A DNA stretch of 64,000 nt from Halothiobacillus sp. 15-55-196 (GTDB lineage: Bacteria; Pseudomonadota; Gammaproteobacteria; Halothiobacillales; Halothiobacillaceae), in the NCBI GenBank assembly GCA_002282715.1, contig NCKC01000013.1:23276-87275 (forward strand), read 5' to 3'. This document shows, one piece after another, positions 45,147 to 52,882 of the stretch. The notes beneath the pieces are model-generated. The model had not been told where the DNA came from. It ran no database searches and saw only the letters and a list, made by a program, of their open reading frames with translations. The translations under genes and the position numbers were made by a program. The stretch's first letter is position 1, and every line of letters begins with the position of its first letter.

Positions 45147-45976
45147 TGCGCCGAACCCTTTTTCTATTGAGCACCTCGAAAAACCTACTGAATGCGAAGC
45201 TGGCGGCAGCCCGCTGTCCGATTGCAGCGTCGCGTGCTCGTTTACGCGCAGCTGGCGTAAGCCCGCGCCTCGCCTATCTACTTGATATGTCTCGTTGCTC
45301 ACTGAACGCGAAGCTGGCGCAAGCCCGCGGCTCCTTGCACTCGAACATGCTAACGCGGAGCTGGCGTCAGCCCGTGACGGTTTTTCGAGGTGCCCTATTG
45401 TTCTTCCTCTTTCAGAGCATCGCCCTGGGCCAGACCCAAGCCACGTCCGCCCCATCACCGGACTGGACGCCCGCAGCGGTGTTGCGCATGCTGGTGGAAC
45501 ACCGTCAGGGTTCGGTGCGATTTAGCGAACAAAAATTCATCGGTGTGCTCGATACCCCGCTGCTTTCGGCGGGCACGCTCACGTTCCGCCCGCCCGACTA
45601 TCTGGAAAAGCACACCACCGCCCCGCGTGATGAACGCATGACCATCGAAGGCGATAAGCTCACCTACACGCGTCAAGGGCAGACCTACACGCTGAATCTG
45701 GCCGAGCACCCGGAGGCCACGGCTTACGCCAACAGCATCCGTGGCTTGCTCAATGGCAATGCCGAGCTGCTGCGAAAAAGTTATGTGTTGAAACTCAGCG
45801 GCGACCGCGCGCATTGGGTGTTGCTGCTCCTGCCCACCGACCCGCATATTCAGAGCCTGATCAAGAGCATCAGCGTGAACGGTTCGGGTGATCAACTGCA
45901 AACGATCGAATACGATCAGGCCAACGGCGACCGCTCGATCATGACGCTTCTGCCCGCCATCCCAACCAGCCCATGA
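45146..45976 (+). CDS. LolA-like outer membrane lipoprotein carrier, signal peptide split by a repeat insertion
   Basis: The mature part (from about residue 97) is a LolA-type lipid/lipoprotein carrier: LVEHRQGSVRFSEQKFIGVLDTPLLSAGTLTFRPPDYLEK and LIKSISVNGSGDQLQTIEYDQANGD are typical of the LolA-like proteins in polyene clusters. The first eight residues MRRTLFLL are followed by 77 codons contributed by a repeat element plus its 6-bp target duplication, then FFLFQSIALGQ. Removing them restores a textbook signal peptide, MRRTLFLLFFLFQSIALGQ. The insertion is in frame and has no stop, so the gene is formally open, but export is probably impaired unless a downstream start is used. Confidence 0.88.
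   Translation: MRRTLFLLSTSKNLLNAKLAAARCPIAASRARLRAAGVSPRLAYLLDMSRCSLNAKLAQARGSLHSNMLTRSWRQPVTVFRGALLFFLFQSIALGQTQATSAPSPDWTPAAVLRMLVEHRQGSVRFSEQKFIGVLDTPLLSAGTLTFRPPDYLEKHTTAPRDERMTIEGDKLTYTRQGQTYTLNLAEHPEATAYANSIRGLLNGNAELLRKSYVLKLSGDRAHWVLLLLPTDPHIQSLIKSISVNGSGDQLQTIEYDQANGDRSIMTLLPAIPTSP
45170..45394. mobile_element. MITE-like element, copy 2 (inside the LolA-like gene)
   Basis: 225 bases bounded by AGCACCTCGAAAAACC and GGTTTTTCGAGGTGCC, flanked on both sides by CTATTG (45164-45169 and 45395-45400), an exact 6-bp target duplication. Inside are four degenerate copies of a 20-base unit around AAGCTGGCGYAAGCCCG and the stretch CTCGCCTATCTA. No open frame of its own and no transposase. Confidence 0.85.
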
Positions 45977-48429
45977 ATCGCCAAATCCCCGGAAAAGTGA
46001 GTTGGACAGAACGGCGTGCGCCCGTTATCGGCCTGTGGCTATTGATATTGGCCCTGAGCCTCGCGGTCATCCTGCACACCCGCTTCACGGCGGATATGTC
46101 GGCATTCCTGCCCGAGCATCCCACCGCCGCACAGGCATTTTTGGTCGATCAGATCAAGGATGGCGCCATTTCGCGCATGATCCTCATCGGGATTGAAGGC
46201 GGCGATGCCACCACGCGTGCAGCCGCTTCGCAGGCATTGGGAAACGCTTTGCGGCAATCCGGTTTGTTTACCGTCGTACGCAATGGCGATGCGCCCACCC
46301 GTGACCGGGATAAAACCCTGCTGTTCGATCATCGTTATCTGTTCAGCCCGGACATCACACCTGAGCGCTTCACTGTGGCGGGCCTGCACGACGCCATCGC
46401 CAATGGCATCGATTTGCTGGCTTCGCCCTTCGGCGTGTTCTCGCAAACGATCTTTACCCGCGACCCCACCGCCGAAACCTTCGCCATCGTCGGCCAGCTC
46501 GGCCAGAACACGGCTACGGATCACGCCCCACGCAGTCAGAACGGCGTTTGGGTGTCGCCCGATGGCAAACGGGCCTTGATGATGCTGCAAACCCGCGCAG
46601 CCGGAGCCGATACCGATGCCATGGCGCGCGCCATAGACGCTGTCCATACGGGTTTTTCGAGCGTCATCACAGCGCACCCGGATTGGTCATCGCTGCGCCT
46701 GCTGGTTTCCGGCGCCCCCGTGTTTTCGGTGGATGCCCGTCAGTTGATCAAATCCGATGTGGAACGATTCAGCATCATTGGCAGTGTGGCCATCCTGTTG
46801 TTGCTTTTGCTGGCATATCGCTCGGTTTCCATGCTGGTTCTGGGGCTGCTGCCGGTACTGACCGGTATTGCCGTGGCGATTGCGGCCGTCAGCCTCGGTT
46901 TTGGCACCGTGCACGGCATCACCATCGGGTTTGGCACCACCCTGATCGGCGAGGCCATCGACTACTCGATCTATTACTTCATCCAGACGCAGAACGCATC
47001 GAGCGAGGATGTACCATCTCGATTTGCTGGCCGATCGACGGGCCGATCCGAGGGAATGGAACGCTTCTGGCCGACCATCCGGTTGGGTGTGCTCACATCA
47101 ATAACCGGCTTTGCCGCGTTGTTGTTTTCGGGCTTTCCCGGCCTGGCGCAAATCGGCCTGTATTCGATTGCCGGTTTGACGACTGCCGCATTGGTGACAA
47201 GGTTCGTGCTGCCGCATCTGGGCACGGCCCGGCTCAACCGACATTCGCTTGCGGGTATCGGGCGGCTGCTCGCCCCCGTTTTTCGCGCCATACAAGCGTT
47301 GCGCTGGGCATTCGTGCTGTTGGCGCTCGCGGGCTTTGTGTTGCTGGTGTGGCGGCACGATGCGATCTGGCAAACCGGCCTTTCGGGTTTGAATCCCATT
47401 TCCGCACAGGCACAAGCGATGGATGAAGCACTGCGCGCCGACATGAATGCCGATGACGCCCGTTATTTCATCGTGGCCAAGGCGCCTACCCAGCAAGCGG
47501 CACTGGCCGCAGCCGAACGTATCGATGCGGCCCTCGAACCGCTCATCAAGCAGGGCGTCCTCGCCCGTTTCGATAGCCCGGCGAAATTCCTGCCCAGTGT
47601 CGCAACCCAGCGCGCGCGCCAGCAGGCGTTGCCCGACCGAACCACCCTCACAGAGCGACTGGAAGCCGCCGTTCAGGGCCTGCCCATTCATGCCAGCAAG
47701 CTCAAACCGTTTGTTGATGCCATCGAGCAGGCCCGCAAGCAAACGCCTCTGACGCCAGCCGATCTTGAAGGGACTTCGTTCGGTCTTGCCGTCAACGCCT
47801 TGCTGCAAAAGCAAAACGGTCAGTGGCTGGCTCTGATTCGCCTGTATGTCCCCTCTGTCGGTAGGCCCGATGCCGACAAGCCCACTGATGGCCCACTCGA
47901 CACAGCGCGCATCACGGCCGCCCTTGAATCGAGCGGCGTATCCGATGCCCTGTTCGTGGATAAGGACGCAGAATCCAGCCGCCTGTTCAACAGCTATCTG
48001 GAAAACACCATTACGTTGTCGCTGGCGGGCTTGTTCGGCATCGTCATTCTCTTGGGCTTCGTGTTGCGGCATCCGGCCAGATTGATCCGTGTGTTGCTGC
48101 CGCTGCTGGTGGCCGTGGTACTCGTGATGGCCGGATTGAATCTGGCCGGTGAAAAACTCAATATCCTCAATCTCGTCGGCCTGCTGCTGATCGTCGCCAT
48201 CGGCTCCAATTACGCCCTGTTCTTCAATCAAAACAAAGCGCCGGATCACCAGACGCTCGCCTCGCTGCTACTGGCCAACCTCACCACGGTTATCGCTTTC
48301 GGCACGCTCGCCTTCTCGCAACTACCGATCCTGCACGCCTTCGGCAGTACCGTCGCACCGGGTGCTTTTCTGGCTTTGGTGGTGGCCGCCGCATTCGCCA
48401 AACCCAACGCAGCGGAGAAGCCCGCATGA
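45973..48429 (+). CDS. MMPL/RND-family lipid exporter
   Basis: An 818-residue inner membrane transporter with the MMPL/RND plan: one helix (about 14-33), a periplasmic loop, five helices (about 255-385), a second helix-loop-helix unit, and five C-terminal helices (about 680-805). TADMSAFLPEHPTAAQAFLVDQIKDG is typical of the exporters in aryl polyene clusters. It likely hands the product to the LolA-like carrier whose gene overlaps it. The ATG overlaps that stop codon by four bases. Confidence 0.9.
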   Translation: MNRQIPGKVSWTERRAPVIGLWLLILALSLAVILHTRFTADMSAFLPEHPTAAQAFLVDQIKDGAISRMILIGIEGGDATTRAAASQALGNALRQSGLFTVVRNGDAPTRDRDKTLLFDHRYLFSPDITPERFTVAGLHDAIANGIDLLASPFGVFSQTIFTRDPTAETFAIVGQLGQNTATDHAPRSQNGVWVSPDGKRALMMLQTRAAGADTDAMARAIDAVHTGFSSVITAHPDWSSLRLLVSGAPVFSVDARQLIKSDVERFSIIGSVAILLLLLLAYRSVSMLVLGLLPVLTGIAVAIAAVSLGFGTVHGITIGFGTTLIGEAIDYSIYYFIQTQNASSEDVPSRFAGRSTGRSEGMERFWPTIRLGVLTSITGFAALLFSGFPGLAQIGLYSIAGLTTAALVTRFVLPHLGTARLNRHSLAGIGRLLAPVFRAIQALRWAFVLLALAGFVLLVWRHDAIWQTGLSGLNPISAQAQAMDEALRADMNADDARYFIVAKAPTQQAALAAAERIDAALEPLIKQGVLARFDSPAKFLPSVATQRARQQALPDRTTLTERLEAAVQGLPIHASKLKPFVDAIEQARKQTPLTPADLEGTSFGLAVNALLQKQNGQWLALIRLYVPSVGRPDADKPTDGPLDTARITAALESSGVSDALFVDKDAESSRLFNSYLENTITLSLAGLFGIVILLGFVLRHPARLIRVLLPLLVAVVLVMAGLNLAGEKLNILNLVGLLLIVAIGSNYALFFNQNKAPDHQTLASLLLANLTTVIAFGTLAFSQLPILHAFGSTVAPGAFLALVVAAAFAKPNAAEKPA

Positions 48430-48878
48430 CGAATGCACAAGCGCAGAACCGGACATTGGATCACCTAGAGATTGCCGCGCGCGTTCCGCATCAGGGCAGC
48501 ATGTGCCTGCTGGATCGGGTAATCGACTGGAACGAGCAAAAAATCGAATGCAGCGCGATCAGCCATCGAGCCATGGACAACCCCTTGCGCCGGAATAATC
48601 GCCTGGGTGCCGCCATCGGCATCGAATACGCCGCACAAGCCATGGCGGTGCACGGCGCACTCCTCGCCGCCCGTGAAACCGCGCCGAAAAAAGGCATGAT
48701 CACGCGAGTGCAACACATAACCCTGCATGCCGAACGGCTGGACGACTGCCCGGACGCGCTTCGCATCACGGCCGAGCGTCTGATGGGCGATGAACGGATG
48801 GTGCGCTACGGATTCAAAATTCGCAGCGGTGAACGGATTCTCATCGAAGGCGAAGCCAGCGTGATTCTGGATGCTTAG
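48426..48878 (+). CDS. Hotdog-fold 3-hydroxyacyl-ACP dehydratase (ApeP-like)
   Basis: A 150-residue hotdog enzyme with the FabZ/ApeP-like active-site start ARVPHQGSMCLLDRVIDW (catalytic histidine) and GIEYAAQAMAVHGALL, where the glutamate completes the active site. Last gene of the operon, overlapping the exporter stop by four bases. Together with the hotdog domain fused to the ligase it gives the cluster two dehydratases, as in aryl polyene loci. Confidence 0.88.
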   Translation: MTNAQAQNRTLDHLEIAARVPHQGSMCLLDRVIDWNEQKIECSAISHRAMDNPLRRNNRLGAAIGIEYAAQAMAVHGALLAARETAPKKGMITRVQHITLHAERLDDCPDALRITAERLMGDERMVRYGFKIRSGERILIEGEASVILDA

Positions 48879-48902
48879 GCGTCAGGTCTGCTCACCGGTC
48901 GA

Positions 48903-49109
48903 TCAAGGTGCTGGCGATGTTTCTTTCGTATACGTGTTGTAGTCGGTGTTCGCATTATCCAAACAGCGTTCCCGCTCGGCCTGATTCGGCACTTTGAGGC
49001 ACTCGTTCCTCTGGTAGGATTTTCCTGCCGAATACCATGCCGCCGAGGAACATCCGCTGACCAGCGTAACCAGGCCGAGCACGCCCAAAACCAAGATTCG
49101 TCGATGCAT
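48903..49109 (-). CDS. Small lipoprotein
   Basis: 68 residues: MHRR, a hydrophobic core and the lipobox LVSGC (lipidated cysteine 20), then a short charged domain with two further cysteines (NECLKVPNQAERERC) that could form a disulfide. GAGGT lies five bases before the ATG. No named family; similar short cysteine-pair lipoproteins are common in gammaproteobacteria. It lies between the polyene-type operon and murI. Confidence 0.8.
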   Translation of the reverse strand: MHRRILVLGVLGLVTLVSGCSSAAWYSAGKSYQRNECLKVPNQAERERCLDNANTDYNTYTKETSPAP

Positions 49110-49231
49110 CGAGTACCTCTCAAAGATGTGCAGAATGAACAGCGACCTGCTCGTATCACCTTTTTACATCATCACTCTTTCCTCTTGTCTGCGATAGAGC
49201 GTAATGGGTTCTACCCCTTTGTCTTGCAGGT

Positions 49232-50083
49232 TCAGGGAAGCGCCGCTTGTGTACATGACCAATCGGGGCTTCGGTTTTGGGCAGACCGTACATCGACTGC
49301 ACGCCCCAGTAGTGTGGACATGACCGTGCGCGCATGATCTGTCGATGCTGCGGTGGTGAAGAACTGATCCTCAGTGATCCGACCATCCGACGCGGCGACG
49401 CTGGGTGAACCGATGCGCCGCCCGACCTGTCTGGCTACGGCGGCTGACGAATCCAGTATGGTCACATCCGGCCCAACGATGGCTCTGATCTGCCGGGCCA
49501 GATACACATAGTGCGTGCAGCCCAGCACCAGCGTGTCCGCCCCGGACGCGAGCAGCGGTTCGACGTAACGACGAATGAGTTCGTAAGTCTTCGGATGATC
49601 CATTTCCCCACGCTCGACCTGCTCCACAAACCCGGGGCACGGTTGAAGAAGAACGTGCGTGTTGGCCCCGTGTGTGCGGCACAAGCGCTCTACGGCCGTG
49701 CTCTCGATTGTTTTGCGGGTGGCGAGCACGCCGATGGTTCCCGATCGGGAATGTTCTATCGCGGGTTTGATCGCCGGTTCCAGTGCGATGATGGGAATCG
49801 AGAACTGCCTGCGCAATTGCGCCACGGCGATTACCGTCGCCGTATTACAGGCAACGACCACCGCCTTCGCACCCTTTGCGACAAGAAAATCCGTCATGGC
49901 AACTGCTCGTTCTGTGATGAAGTCGGATGAGCGATCTCCATACGGTGCATAGCCTGAATCGGCAATGTAGATAATGTCTTCCGCAGGCAGTGTATTTCGA
50001 ATGGCCTGATAAACCGACAGACCGCCCACGCCCGAGTCGAAAATGCCGATGGGGGCCGTGCACTTGATGGTGGTTGATTTCAC
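49232..50083 (-). CDS. murI: Glutamate racemase
   Basis: Supplies D-glutamate for peptidoglycan. GIFDSGVGGLSVYQAIRNTLP near the start, the first catalytic cysteine in VVACNTATVIAV, EPAIKPA, and the second cysteine in LVLGCTHYVYL are all intact. About 283 residues. The start is unsure: GTG 50083 or TTG 50098 are both in frame, neither with a strong ribosome site. The C-terminal tail after FFTTAAS is longer than in some homologues. Confidence 0.93.
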   Translation of the reverse strand: MKSTTIKCTAPIGIFDSGVGGLSVYQAIRNTLPAEDIIYIADSGYAPYGDRSSDFITERAVAMTDFLVAKGAKAVVVACNTATVIAVAQLRRQFSIPIIALEPAIKPAIEHSRSGTIGVLATRKTIESTAVERLCRTHGANTHVLLQPCPGFVEQVERGEMDHPKTYELIRRYVEPLLASGADTLVLGCTHYVYLARQIRAIVGPDVTILDSSAAVARQVGRRIGSPSVAASDGRITEDQFFTTAASTDHARTVMSTLLGRAVDVRSAQNRSPDWSCTQAALP

Positions 50084-50624
50084 AGTTAGTTCTTGCAACA
50101 GCGAAGAGGCAGATGCCTAAGGCGCAATGCCCGAGAATAGGCATGGGTTTCCAGTACCTGCACTGACAATGAGGGCGTTGGTTTTGCGAATCACGACATC
50201 TCCTTGCGGCCTTGAAAATAGACAAACATCAGCACCATGCCCATCAATGAAGCCAGGCGACCGGTCGATATGCGCCTGAAACCAGCTGCTGGCATCGGCC
50301 GACCGGGTTGAGTAGACACTTCCCGATAACTTTTGGGTTGCATGTGAAGGCACGAGATAAGCTGACTCATTGAGCCAGGCCAAAACCAGTCAAACTGATT
50401 CGAGTAGATGCCAAAGAGACATGAAATCCCGGCATTTTACCTTCGGATCGTCCCGCGTGTAATACATCGCAAGAATGACCGGTTCCCGCTCTGGTGGTCA
50501 GAATGCAGCCCTATCCTGTGTTGTGCCCGGGGTACCTCAGCCGGTTTATTACACGTTCAATCTTGCGTCTTGGTTGAGAACAAACCGGTGACTTGGTGTT
50601 GACTTGGAAAAGTGCATAGATTTG
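50084..50624. other. 541-base gap, possible gene remnants
   Basis: No confident gene. On the minus strand 50191-50319 reads as a 42-residue piece ending in a membrane-helix-like STGRLASLMGMVLMFVYFQGRKEMS run (split here: STGRLASLMGM then VLMFVYFQGRKEMS), followed at once by a second short frame. It may be a small membrane protein or the end of a decayed gene. The rest shows nothing recognisable. Confidence 0.3.
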
Positions 50625-50972
50625 TCAGCCGCTGCGCACCAAAAGTTGCTTGAGCACCACGGCATTATTGTGCAACTGATCTTTGGCCGCGTACACAAGT
50701 GTTACATCCCTTTGTTGAGCAATCGCCTGTAGCTCGGCCCATGCCGGATTGTCTTTCAATTCGCCGTGATATTGCCGCTTGAACTCAGGCCATTTTTCGG
50801 AATCATGCCCGAACCACTGGCGAAGCTCGGTTGAGGGTGCAACCGCCTTAAGCCAAAGATCAATCTTGGCATCCGCCTTCGAGAGCCCTCTTGGCCAGAG
50901 ACGATCCACAAGCACTCGGTAGCCATCGTCATTAGTCGGTAAATCGTATGCCCGCTTCAATTTCACGTTCAT
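50625..50972 (-). CDS. DUF488 family protein
   Basis: A 115-residue protein of the DUF488/YeaO group: VKLKRAYDLP, GYRVLVDRLWPRGLSK, AKIDLWLKAVAPSTELRQWFGHD, and the C-terminal LVYAAKDQLHNNAVVLKQLL. Function unknown; related proteins have a conserved cysteine/arginine-poor fold. GGGAG precedes the ATG. It has the same orientation as the integron cassettes to its right, but no attC follows it, so it may be chromosomal or a cassette that lost its site. The 260 bases to 51232 on its right hold nothing recognised. Confidence 0.88.
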   Translation of the reverse strand: MNVKLKRAYDLPTNDDGYRVLVDRLWPRGLSKADAKIDLWLKAVAPSTELRQWFGHDSEKWPEFKRQYHGELKDNPAWAELQAIAQQRDVTLVYAAKDQLHNNAVVLKQLLVRSG

Positions 50973-51232
50973 GGATGACTCCCTGTGGTCGCTCCAGGCA
51001 TGAAGTGAACCCGCACATGTGGCGAGTGGACGGCCAAGTAGCGCGCGGTGAGAGACGCGGGATACAAGAAAGACTTCGAATACATGATGTACGGAACCTC
51101 CCTGTAAGCCACGTCTTTATTGGCAACTATGCACCAAACACCGACGATGCGCGAGCCGGAATTTGAGGGGCAAGTTCGTGGCCAGAATTGGCTGCCGAAT
51201 CGTTGACAGGAAACGCCCTGAATCACCGGAGT

Positions 51233-51311
51233 GCCTAACGCTCAGGTTCAGCCTCGGCCCTACCGGAGCGAAGCGGAGGCAGGGCCGTTGGCTGGAACCT
51301 GTTGCTAGGCA
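51233..51311 (-). repeat. Integron attC site (VOC cassette)
   Basis: Core GCCTAAC (reverse GTTAGGC) at 51233-51239 and GCCTAGCAAC-type core at the right end. The arms pair (AGGTTCAGCCTCGGCCCTA with TAGGGCCGTTGGCTGGAACCT-like complement), leaving an imperfect stem-loop typical of attC. The VOC stop codon lies inside the site, as is usual for cassettes. Confidence 0.8.
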
Positions 51312-51703
51312 GCAAGATTGAGCTGCCACGACACACCAAAGCGGTCATTGACCCAGCCAAACTTCTGGCTGAAGCCGTAGTTGTCCAGCGGCATAAGGAC
51401 TTCACCTCCGTCGGACAGAATGTGAAACACTCGCTCCAAATCCTCTAGTGAATCAAACTCAACGAACGTGGAAAACGATGGCGTAAACGAGAAATTATGC
51501 TTGATCGGGCTGTCAGAGCACATGTACTCACGCCCGCAAAGCGTGAACACCGCAACCTTGATAGTCCCGACCGGACCAGGATCACCCTCGGCGTAACGCT
51601 CGACGCGCACCATGCTCGAATCAGGAAAGGTGGCGAAATACAGATCCAAAGCAGCCTGCGCAGTACCGCCTTGGAACATGAGAAAGGGTCGGGCCGTTGT
51701 CAT
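51305..51703 (-). CDS. VOC/PhnB-like glyoxalase-superfamily protein (integron cassette)
   Basis: A 132-residue vicinal-oxygen-chelate protein of the PhnB/3-demethylubiquinone methyltransferase-like group. PFLMFQGGTAQAALDLYFATFPDS at the start, FTLCGREYMCSDSPIKHNFSFTPSFSTFVEF in the middle and DNYGFSQKFGWVNDRFGVSWQLNL at the end are characteristic. Start 51703 has GGAGG five bases upstream; a second ATG lies at 51715. The gene is flanked by attC sites at 51233-51311 and 51728-51805, so it is a promoter-less cassette. Substrate unknown. Confidence 0.9.
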   Translation of the reverse strand: MTTARPFLMFQGGTAQAALDLYFATFPDSSMVRVERYAEGDPGPVGTIKVAVFTLCGREYMCSDSPIKHNFSFTPSFSTFVEFDSLEDLERVFHILSDGGEVLMPLDNYGFSQKFGWVNDRFGVSWQLNLAA

Positions 51704-51727
51704 ACGTGCCTCCATATAGAGTTTGCA

Positions 51728-51805
51728 GCCTAACGTTCAAGCTCAGCCGACGACGGAAGCGGGCGAAGCTCGCTGTAGCCGGTCGGCTGGAGCGCAGAGT
51801 TAGGC
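51728..51805 (-). repeat. Integron attC site (monooxygenase-like cassette)
   Basis: Cores GCCTAAC at 51728-51734 and GTTAGGC at 51799-51805 bound a 78-base imperfect palindrome; AGCTCAGCCGAC on the left pairs with GTCGGCTGGAGC on the right. The stop codon of the adjoining gene (51800-51802) is within the right core. Confidence 0.85.
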
Positions 51806-52111
51806 CACATTACCGGTGGGAACAATGCCATGGCCACCAATGGGCGTGGTCTCGAAACGCTCGCCAAAGCCTGCAATAAGCGGCTTGCCACGCGAAATGG
51901 CTTCTTGAACTGACGGCAGGGACAAAGACGCGCGATGGCTTTCTTGACTATCCCACACCTCAGTTATTCAAATGGCATCAGGATCAGTTGGGTCTTGCGC
52001 GACTATGTAGCTGTGACAACCTGGCATACCACTTACACCATCAAGGAGGATGGAGATCAATGCGTCACGCTGTCCCGGCATAGTTTTCATCTTTCCGATC
52101 AGACCGTACAT
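51800..52111 (-). pseudogene. Antibiotic biosynthesis monooxygenase-like (ABM/YgiN) cassette with an internal stop
   Basis: Read on the minus strand from ATG 52111, the frame gives MYGLIGKMKTMPGQRDALIS, LLDGVSGMPGCHSYIVAQ, then DPDAI, a TGA at 51970-51968 (codon 48), and resumes in frame with ITEVWDSQESHRASLSLPSV and GKPLIAGFGERFETTPIGGHG up to the TAA in attC. In ABM-family relatives of this type that position is tryptophan (TGG), so one substitution probably broke the gene. The rest (103 codons) shows no frameshift, so the loss looks recent. It is the first cassette next to the integrase. Confidence 0.8.
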
Positions 52112-52180
52112 GTTTCTTGTTCCTTTCAGTTAAACGCAACCTGGAATGAAGGTGGCCACCGCCAATATGAATGATCAGCG

Positions 52181-52187
52181 GCCTAAC
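52181..52187 (-). repeat. attI-like core site
   Basis: GCCTAAC (GTTAGGC on the minus strand) in the 169-base gap between the monooxygenase cassette and the integrase remnant, exactly where an integron attachment site is expected. No second palindromic arm is seen, which separates attI from attC. Confidence 0.6.
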
Positions 52188-52280
52188 AAGCAATATACAT
52201 CTTGGCAGGTGTATAACACGGTTGTCATTCATATATCCCTTTGTTTTAATTGCCTGATTAAGAAATAGAGCGCTTCATGG

Positions 52281-52837
52281 ATGAGTATAAACACACCTTC
52301 GCCAAAATTACTTAATCAGGTTCGTGATTTGATTCGAACCAAGCGTTGCAGCATCCGCACGGAAAATCAATATCGGGCATTTCGAAAAACCTACTGTGCG
52401 ACCCGATTGCTGCGTTGGGCGGTGCTAACGCAAAGCTGGCGTCAGCCCGCTCCCTCGCCTATCTATTTGATATGTCTCGGTCGCTGCGCTCCGGCCGCCT
52501 TGCACTCGGGCCGCTCGTGACGGTTTTTCGAGGTGCCCATGTATTTGTTTCTGGCAGTTATTCGATTGATCCGCGCAGTGGTGCCGAGCGGCGCCATCAT
52601 CTGGATAAAAAGTTGTTGCAACGCGCCATGAAAAAGGCAGTGAGGGCAGCCGATCTGGCCAAACCAGCGACGCCGCACACTTTGCGCCATTCGTTCGCCA
52701 CGCATTTGTTGGAGCGTGGGCAGGATATTCGAACGATTCAGGCGCTGCTCGGCCATAAGGATGTGGCGACGACGATGATTTATACGCATGTGCTTAATAA
52801 AGGCGGACGCGGGGTGGTCAGCCCGCTCGATTTGTGA
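52281..52837 (+). pseudogene. intI: Integron integrase (IntI), internally deleted and interrupted by a repeat
   Basis: Tyrosine recombinase remnant. The first 34 codons ([25 protein letters not shown]) match the IntI N-terminus. After the repeat at 52376-52537 the frame changes, and [84 protein letters not shown] match the C-terminal catalytic half, including [11 protein letters not shown] and the [14 protein letters not shown] block with the tyrosine. About 190 middle residues are missing, so the enzyme is dead. It is oriented away from the cassettes, as usual. Confidence 0.9.
52376..52537. mobile_element. MITE-like element, copy 3 (inside the integrase remnant)
   Basis: About 162 bases with a degenerate left end GGCATTTCGAAAAACC and a perfect right end GGTTTTTCGAGGTGCC. 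The interior shares AACCTACTG, one AAGCTGGCGTCAGCCCGC unit and CTCGCCTATCTATTTGATATGTCTCG with copy 2. No target duplication is visible, consistent with a deletion across the integrase gene at this point. Confidence 0.8.
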
Positions 52838-52882
52838 GCGGGTGTTCTATTATTGAGGGCCTGTTTTACCCGAGATAAACCC

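Noticed and set aside
50969..51226. 85-codon minus-strand frame between the DUF488 gene and the first attC
   Set aside because: Composition is unlike a protein, there is no ribosome site or family match, and no further attC could be found to define a cassette.
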